Below, piece by piece: positions 58,881 through 64,000 of a DNA stretch of 64,000 nt; position 1 is the stretch's first letter; every line of letters starts with the position of its first letter. The stretch comes from Candidatus Competibacteraceae bacterium. GTDB taxonomy: Bacteria; Pseudomonadota; Gammaproteobacteria; Competibacterales; Competibacteraceae. The notes beneath the pieces were generated by a model. That model had not been told where the DNA came from, did not search any database, and worked only from the letters and a program-made list of their open reading frames with translations. The DNA lies in NCBI GenBank assembly GCA_016699715.1, contig CP065007.1, positions 2,170,001-2,234,000 on the forward strand. Direction: 5' to 3'. The translations under genes and the position numbers were made by a program.

Positions 58881-60677
58881 ATGTTCCCTGCGGACAAACT
58901 GCTCGCGCCGCTGCACAGCCTGCGCCGGGTGCTCCCCCTGCTCTGGGTCAGCACCCCCACCTGGACCATCATCAGCGCCTTGCTGATCCTGGCCGAAGTC
59001 GCCTTCAGCCTGGCGGCGCTGTACCTGACCAAGCACCTGATCGACGCCCTCACCGGGGCCGATCCGACCGGCGATATCCAGGCTCTGCTCCTGGCCGTGA
59101 TCCTGGTCGGCGCGTTCACCTTGGCCCACCTGGCAACGCGGGCCTTCGCCACCCTGGCCGACGAAATCCAGGGGCAGATCGTCGCCGACCACATGGACAA
59201 CCGCATTCACGCCAAGGCGGTAGCGGCCGATTTGGCCTTCTACGAAAGTCCGCGCTACTTCGACACCCTCCAGCGGGCGCGGCAGGCCGGCAACACCCGA
59301 CCGGCCCGGGTCATCGGCAACCTGCTGCAACTGACCAAAAACGCCGTGATGCTGCTGGCCATCGGCGGCCTGATCACCGCCATCCACTGGCTGCTGCTGC
59401 CGGTGCTGCTGCTGGCGGTGATCCCGGGGCTGCTGGTGCGGCTGTACTTTACCCGGGTGCTGTACGAGTGGCAGCGCCGGCGCACTCAGTTGGAGCGACA
59501 GGCCGCCTACATCGACTGGCTGATGACCTCCGACTTCCACGCCAAGGAACTGCGCCTCAATCAACTGGGCGACCATCTGCGCGAGCAATACACGGCGCTG
59601 CGCGCGCTGATCCGCCGCGAGCGGCTCCGCATCAGCCAGCGGCGCACCCTGACTGAACTGGTGATGTCGGCCACCGGAACGCTCGCCTTCTTCGCCTCGC
59701 TGGCCTATCTGGTGCTGGAAGCGGCGCAAGGGCGCACCACGGTCGGCAATCTGGTGCTGTTCCTGCTGGTGTTCCAGCGCGCCCAGGGCCTGGTGCAGGC
59801 GCTGCTGGCCAACGTCTCCCAGTTCTACGAGGATCACCTGTATCTCGGCCAGTTATTCGAGTTTCTCGACATCCAGCCAGTTATCGCCGACCCGGCGACC
59901 CCAGCGCCGATCCCCCGTCCCATGGCGCAAGGCATCCGGCTGGAGCAGGTCAGCTTCCAATATCCCGGTGCCCCCGACTGGGCGCTGCGCGACCTCTCGC
60001 TGCGCATCGCCCCCGGCCAGGTGGTGGCGCTGGTGGGCGCCAACGGCTCGGGCAAGACCTCGCTGATCAAGGTGCTGTGCCGACTGTACGATCCCAGCGA
60101 AGGGCGCATCACCCTCGACGGCGCCGACGTCCGCCAGTTCCGGGTAGACGACTATCGCCGCGTGTTCAGCGTGATTTTTCAGGATTACGCTCATTACGCG
60201 ATGACGGTGCGCGACAACATCCGCTTCGGCGATATCCGCCTCCCGGCCGACGCCCCGGCCATCGAGCGGGCGGCGGTAAACGCGGGCGCGGATACGTTCA
60301 TTCGCCAACTGCGCCACGGCTACGAAACCCGCCTGAGCAAGATGTTCGACGACGGCCAGGACCTGAGCATCGGTCAGTGGCAGAAAATTGCCCTGGCCCG
60401 GGCCTTCCTGCATCAATCCCAGGTCGTGGTGCTCGACGAACCGACCAGCGCCCTGGACGCCAACGCCGAGTTCGAGCTGTTCCAGAACTTCCGCGAGCGG
60501 ATCGGCCATCGCGCCGCCGTGGTGATCAGCCACCGGCTATCGACGGTGCGCCTGGCCGACTATATCTACGTGCTGGACCAGGGGCGCATCGTCGAACACG
60601 GCACGCACGACGCCTTGATCAGCCAGAACGGCGTATACCAGCGCCTGTTCGAACGCCAGGCTTTTCATTACCGGTAG
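58881..60677 (+). CDS. Lasso peptide ABC exporter (protein D)
   Basis: A 598-residue half-transporter with fused membrane (about 1-330) and ATPase (about 350-590) domains. Walker A is GANGSGKTS, the signature is LSIGQWQK in place of LSGGQ, Walker B is VVLDEPTSALD and the H-loop is ISHRLSTVR. It would export the mature peptide and give self-immunity. ATG 58881 has GGAAG 6 nt upstream; 58878 is an in-frame alternative. It is the last gene of the cluster. Confidence 0.9.
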   Translation: MFPADKLLAPLHSLRRVLPLLWVSTPTWTIISALLILAEVAFSLAALYLTKHLIDALTGADPTGDIQALLLAVILVGAFTLAHLATRAFATLADEIQGQIVADHMDNRIHAKAVAADLAFYESPRYFDTLQRARQAGNTRPARVIGNLLQLTKNAVMLLAIGGLITAIHWLLLPVLLLAVIPGLLVRLYFTRVLYEWQRRRTQLERQAAYIDWLMTSDFHAKELRLNQLGDHLREQYTALRALIRRERLRISQRRTLTELVMSATGTLAFFASLAYLVLEAAQGRTTVGNLVLFLLVFQRAQGLVQALLANVSQFYEDHLYLGQLFEFLDIQPVIADPATPAPIPRPMAQGIRLEQVSFQYPGAPDWALRDLSLRIAPGQVVALVGANGSGKTSLIKVLCRLYDPSEGRITLDGADVRQFRVDDYRRVFSVIFQDYAHYAMTVRDNIRFGDIRLPADAPAIERAAVNAGADTFIRQLRHGYETRLSKMFDDGQDLSIGQWQKIALARAFLHQSQVVVLDEPTSALDANAEFELFQNFRERIGHRAAVVISHRLSTVRLADYIYVLDQGRIVEHGTHDALISQNGVYQRLFERQAFHYR

Positions 60678-60762
60678 GTGATCGGTCGCTCAGTTCCGGC
60701 GCAACGAACCGAGCCAGCGCTGGCGGTGTGATTCAAAGTGATGCACCGGGGAAATAGCTGGT

Positions 60763-60882
60763 TCAAGCGGCTTCTTTTCCGATCCCTTGCCAATAGGCCT
60801 CCCATTCTCGGTTGGCCCGGTTCAGCCGAAGCGCCAACATCGTCTCGATATGAGCGGGTGACCACCAGGCGCTAGGGAGTTT
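60763..60882 (-). pseudogene. C-terminal remnant of a transposase
   Basis: About 39 codons read LPSAWWSPAHIETMLALRLN and on to EWEAYWQGIGKEAA before a stop. This Trp-rich helical end resembles the C termini of some IS transposases (ISKra4-like or UPF0236-like, family not certain). It is cut at its upstream side exactly where the IS1-family element starts. Confidence 0.5.
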
Positions 60883-60987
60883 GGGTAGTGTTCTAAGTTT
60901 GGATATTGTATCATCAATCACTGAATTTTATGAATCAATAGTGATCATTGACGTGATTCAATCACAGCGTATTGGGAAGAAAAAATT

Positions 60988-61299
60988 ATGGTTTTAGCAC
61001 CGGTTTGTTGTCCACATTGTGGTCGAGATCACGTGGTCAAACGCGGCCAAACCGCGAACGAAAAACAGCGTTATCTGTGCCGAAATCCGGATTGTTCCAC
61101 TCAAACTTTCATTTTGGATTATGACGATCTCGGTCGGGTACCGACTATTAAAAAACAGATTGTCGAGATGGCGTTAAACGGTAGCGGCATTCGGGATACA
61201 GCGCGGGTCCTCCACATCAGTCCGAGCACGGTGATCAGCGAATTAAAAAAAAAGAACCCAGTCTCGAATCGGTCCATCACGCCGTCCTGGAACGGCTGA
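60988..61299 (+). CDS. insA: IS1-family InsA protein
   Basis: A 103-residue protein with an N-terminal zinc finger (CCPHCGRDHVVKRG then YLCRNPDC) and a helix-turn-helix (RDTARVLHISPSTVISELKK). It binds the element ends and represses transposition. The last 15 codons follow an A-run at 61245-61253 where the ribosome can slip back to the insB frame. Confidence 0.88.
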   Translation: MVLAPVCCPHCGRDHVVKRGQTANEKQRYLCRNPDCSTQTFILDYDDLGRVPTIKKQIVEMALNGSGIRDTARVLHISPSTVISELKKKNPVSNRSITPSWNG

Positions 61300-61733
61300 A
61301 TCAAAAGCATATTCTTGTTGATATTCAAAGCGTTGAAAGTGCAGAACTGGACGAAATGTGGAGTGATGTTCGCAACAAGGAAAACCAGCGCTGGTTATGG
61401 CATGCCATCGACCATGTGACCGGCGAAGTGCTCGCCTATGTCTTCGGTGACCGAAAAGACCCCTCGTTCCTGGCCTTAAAAGCCCTTCTGGAGCCGTTTG
61501 GCATCACACAATTTTACACGGATGATTGGGGCGCCTACGAACGCCACCTCCCCGCCGATCAACGGGTGATCGCTAAAAGCGGTACCCAGAAGATCGAACG
61601 GAAACATTTAACCCTACGGACCCGTATTAAGCGATTGGCTCGAAAAACGATCTGTTTTTCCAAACTGAATAAAATGCATGATATTGTCATCGGTCTCTTC
61701 GTTAATCGGTACGAATTTGGTATTTTAGTGTGA
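61250..61733 (+). CDS. insB: IS1-family transposase part InsB (made by -1 frameshift)
   Basis: The reading frame opens at the slippery run (A AAA AAA AAG, 61245-61254) in the -1 frame relative to insA and ends at 61733. The fused InsAB' transposase would contain the DDE residues seen in TDDWGAY and the typical KSGTQKIERKHLTLRTRIK motif (shown in part). An internal ATG at 61356 exists, but the fusion is the active form in this family. Confidence 0.85.
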
Positions 61734-61756
61734 TATCCAAATTTAGAACACTACCC

Positions 61757-62070
61757 CCAGAATCTCCCCCCAGACCCCACGCGCGATCCAGCGTTGCCAG
61801 CGCATGTAGATCGTGTGCCAGGGGCCGTAAGCGTTCGGCAGATCCCGCCAAGGTGTGCCCGTGCGCGGTACATGGAGAATCCCTTCCAACGCCTCGCGGT
61901 TCTTCACCGTCGGTGGCCGTCCCCGGCGACCCGGTTCGGGCGGCAGCAACCGGTTGATCTGCTCAAATTGCTCGTTCGTGAGATAATACAAACGATCCAT
62001 GCTCAACGTCTCTGGCTGCGGATGACAGCTAACAGTCTCGCACACGAAGCATGATTTTGTGAACACGGCC
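61757..62070 (-). mobile_element. Remnant of an IS5-family element
   Basis: The N-terminal 81 codons of an IS5-type transposase (start 62000, MDRLYYLTNEQFEQINRLLP, then RRGRPPTVKNREALEGIL and GTPWRDLP) are present; the DDE part is lost at the IS1 border. The outer end reads GGCCGTGTTCACAAAATC on the minus strand, ending at 62070, next to a TA dinucleotide, as expected for this family. The rest of the element is not present on the other side of IS1. Confidence 0.8.
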
Positions 62071-62077
62071 TAGGTAA

Positions 62078-62449
62078 TTGAGTTTTTTCACAGCTTCTGA
62101 GTCAATCACTCAGCATATTGTATTAGCTGGAGAAGGCCATGTTTGGCTTTGTACGCCAGTCAAAGCGGAATTGCGGTTTGGCGCCTGCAAAAGTCAGCGA
62201 GTAGCGGAGAATCAAGCGCAATTGCGCCAATTCTTTGCCAATATCGGCCTGCCTTTTGACGATGATGCCGCCGAGCATTTCGGCGACATCCGCGCTGCCT
62301 TGGCTCGTCAAGGTAAGCCGATTGGCCCTTATGACTTGCAAATCGCCGCCATCGCCCGTGCTCATGGCTTGGTTGTCGTCACTCACAACACCCGCGAATT
62401 TACCCGCATACCCGGTTTGATAGTGGAAAATTGGCTGGTTAACCCATAG
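62078..62449 (+). pseudogene. vapC: VapC-type PIN-domain toxin lacking its N terminus
   Basis: The frame encodes most of a VapC ribonuclease: VWLCTPVKAELRFGACKSQR, then FDDDAAEHFGDIRAAL, GPYDLQIAAIARAHG and VTHNTREFTRIPGL. The first 20-30 residues, which hold the first catalytic Asp (usually in LDTN), are missing. The break coincides with the outer end of the IS5 remnant. The partner vapB is absent. The only start is a TTG without a ribosome site, so it is most likely inactive. Confidence 0.8.
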
Positions 62450-62466
62450 TTTCGCGAGAAAATTTG

Positions 62467-64000
62467 ATGAATATTCTGAAAACCATTTTTGGTAGCCGCA
62501 ACGATCGCGTGATCCGCCGCATGCGCAAGGAGGTGGAGCGTATCAACGCCCTGGAATCGGGTATCGCGGCGTTGAGCGACGCGGATTTACGTGCCAAGAC
62601 CGACGAATTCAAGAACCGTTTGGCTCAGGGTGAAAAGCTCGACGCACTGCTGCCGGAAGCCTTCGCGGTAGTCCGCGAGGCCAGCAAGCGCACCCTGGAA
62701 ATGCGGCATTTCGACGTGCAGTTGATCGGTGGCATGGTGCTGCACGAGGGCAAGATCGCCGAAATGCGTACCGGCGAAGGCAAAACGCTGGTCGCGACCT
62801 TGCCGGTGTATCTGAATGCCCTGACCGGTCAGGGCGTGCATGTGATTACGGTCAACGATTATCTGGCCCGCCGCGACGCCGACTGGATGGGTCAGATTTA
62901 CCGCTTTCTGGGCATGAGTGTCGATGTCGTCGTCGCCGGCATGAGCCCGGAGGAGAAACGTGTTGCCTACGGCGCCGATATCACCTACGGCACCAATAAC
63001 GAATACGGCTTCGATTACCTGCGCGACAATATGGCCTTCGGCCCGGAGCAGAAGGTGCAACGGGAGTTGCACTACGCGCTGGTGGACGAGGTGGACTCGA
63101 TCCTGATTGACGAGGCGCGCACGCCGCTGATCATTTCCGGTCCGGCCGAGGAAAGCTCCGAACTGTACCGCCGGGTCAACGAAATCGTGCCCCGCCTGAC
63201 CCGCCAGAAGGAAGAAGAGGGACCGGGTCACTACTGGGTGGACGAAAAGGCCAAGCAGGTCTACCTGACCGAGGACGGCCACCAGCGGGTCGAGGACCTG
63301 CTGCTGGAAGCGGGGTTGCTGCATGGCGGCGAAAGCCTGTACGACGCCGCCAACCTGGGGGTGTTCCACCATGTGAACGCCTGTCTGCGCGCGCACGCCC
63401 TGTTTCACCGGGATGTCGAATACATCGTGCGCGGCGGCGAAGTCATCATCGTCGATGAATTCACCGGCCGCACCATGCCCGGCCGGCGCTGGTCGGACGG
63501 CCTGCATCAGGCCATCGAGGCCAAGGAAGAGGTGTCGATTCAGGCCGAAAACCAGACGCTGGCCTCGATCACCTTCCAAAATTACTTCCGCCTGTACCAG
63601 AAGCTGGCCGGCATGACCGGCACCGCCGACACCGAGGCCTTCGAATTTCAGCAGATCTACGGCCTGGAAGTCATTGTGGTGCCCACCCACCTGCGGATGG
63701 TGCGCAAGGACATGGGCGATTTGGTGTTCCTGACTCCGCAAGAGAAGTTCGAGGCGGTGTTGGAAGACATCCGCGACTGTTGCAAGCGCGGCCAGCCAGC
63801 TTTGGTCGGCACCACCTCCATCGAAGTCTCGGAACTGCTGGCCACGCTGCTGGACAGGGAAAAGATTCCCCATCAAGTGTTGAACGCCAAGCAGCACGAG
63901 CGAGAAGCGGAGATTATCGTCCAGGCTGGCCAGCCGAGCACGGTGACGATTGCGACCAATATGGCCGGTCGCGGTACCGACATCGTGCTGGGCGGCAATC
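62467..64000 (+). CDS. secA: Preprotein translocase ATPase SecA (5' part, runs off the window)
   Basis: The first 511 codons of SecA, the motor that drives proteins through SecYEG. The start MNILKTIFGSRNDR fits the family. Walker A is MRTGEGKT and the DEAD-type box is VDEVDSILIDEART; the preprotein-crosslinking domain and VNDYLARRDA motif are in place. The frame is open to the last base (ATNMAGRGTDIVLGGN). In related genomes secA follows lpxC closely; here the accessory island separates them. Confidence 0.97.
   Translation, partial: MNILKTIFGSRNDRVIRRMRKEVERINALESGIAALSDADLRAKTDEFKNRLAQGEKLDALLPEAFAVVREASKRTLEMRHFDVQLIGGMVLHEGKIAEMRTGEGKTLVATLPVYLNALTGQGVHVITVNDYLARRDADWMGQIYRFLGMSVDVVVAGMSPEEKRVAYGADITYGTNNEYGFDYLRDNMAFGPEQKVQRELHYALVDEVDSILIDEARTPLIISGPAEESSELYRRVNEIVPRLTRQKEEEGPGHYWVDEKAKQVYLTEDGHQRVEDLLLEAGLLHGGESLYDAANLGVFHHVNACLRAHALFHRDVEYIVRGGEVIIVDEFTGRTMPGRRWSDGLHQAIEAKEEVSIQAENQTLASITFQNYFRLYQKLAGMTGTADTEAFEFQQIYGLEVIVVPTHLRMVRKDMGDLVFLTPQEKFEAVLEDIRDCCKRGQPALVGTTSIEVSELLATLLDREKIPHQVLNAKQHEREAEIIVQAGQPSTVTIATNMAGRGTDIVLGGN

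Larger units (their letters stand above)
60883..61756 (+). mobile_element. IS1-family insertion sequence
   Basis: An 874-bp element with terminal inverted repeats: GGGTAGTGTTCTAAGTTTGG at 60883 and the complement of GGGTAGTGTTCTAAATTTGG ending at 61756, one mismatch over 24 positions. It carries insA and insB in overlapping frames with a slippery A-run. No 8- or 9-bp target duplication is seen, and different transposase remnants flank the two sides, which points to a rearrangement after insertion. Confidence 0.88.

Noticed and set aside
62078..62449. Functional VapC toxin
   Set aside because: The N-terminal strand with the first catalytic Asp is missing and no vapB or ribosome site is present.

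Overview
This is a GC-rich chromosomal segment of a gammaproteobacterium. The evidence is a complete division and cell wall (dcw) cluster from mraZ to lpxC followed by secA, a petABC cytochrome bc1 operon next to sspB, diaA-dolP, rpsT divergent from murJ, and mpl-ubiX. The mix of respiratory cytochromes, a probable thiosulfate dehydrogenase pair and many repeat elements would fit an environmental lineage such as the Competibacter/Contendobacter group. That placement is an inference and was not tested. No rRNA or tRNA gene and no CRISPR array was seen.

Layout. 0.1-9.4 kb: murJ, rpsT, a glycine-rich repeat protein, cysK, a MoxR ATPase with its VWA partner, two diheme cytochromes c resembling TsdB-TsdA, diaA and dolP. 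9.4-18 kb: sspB, petABC, an RNase II-family exonuclease, a SulP transporter fused to STAS and cyclic-nucleotide domains, and ferredoxin-NADP reductase. 18-26.9 kb: an amino-acid-type ABC binding protein and permease without an ATPase, a transposase remnant, leuA with a likely leucine-codon leader peptide, cytochrome b561, cytochrome c', a cupin, rluE and a PlpD-like patatin. 27-29.7 kb: a small exported peptide made of W-Y-N-R-P repeats beside a protein with a cysteine-rich SPASM-like tail (a candidate peptide-modification pair), then small envelope proteins. 29.8-34.6 kb, all minus strand: a hydrolase, a LON-domain protein, ubiX, mpl, a membrane protein and hslO.

34.8-53.1 kb: mraZ-rsmH-ftsL-ftsI-murE-murF-mraY-murD-ftsW-murG-murC-ddl-ftsQ-ftsA-ftsZ-lpxC, tightly packed, many genes overlapping by 1-20 nt. 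murB is missing from its usual place between murC and ddl, where a short direct repeat lies instead.

53.2-62.4 kb is an accessory island between lpxC and secA. Its core is a lasso-peptide cluster: an HPr-kinase-like peptide kinase, a cobS fragment, an asparagine-synthetase-like macrolactam synthetase, a 52-residue precursor, a PqqD-like recognition protein, a transglutaminase-like leader peptidase and an ABC exporter. The predicted core is NVNVVGAGDSAFSVLKRS, with Asn1 closing a nine-residue ring onto Asp9 and a C-terminal Ser that the kinase could phosphorylate. The precursor has a strong promoter whose -10 hexamer is the exact spacer of a perfect 11-bp dyad, and a terminator-like hairpin separates it from the downstream genes. 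The island ends in mobile DNA: a transposase remnant, an intact IS1-family element with a frameshift site, an IS5-family remnant and a vapC toxin gene lacking its start. secA follows and runs off the window.
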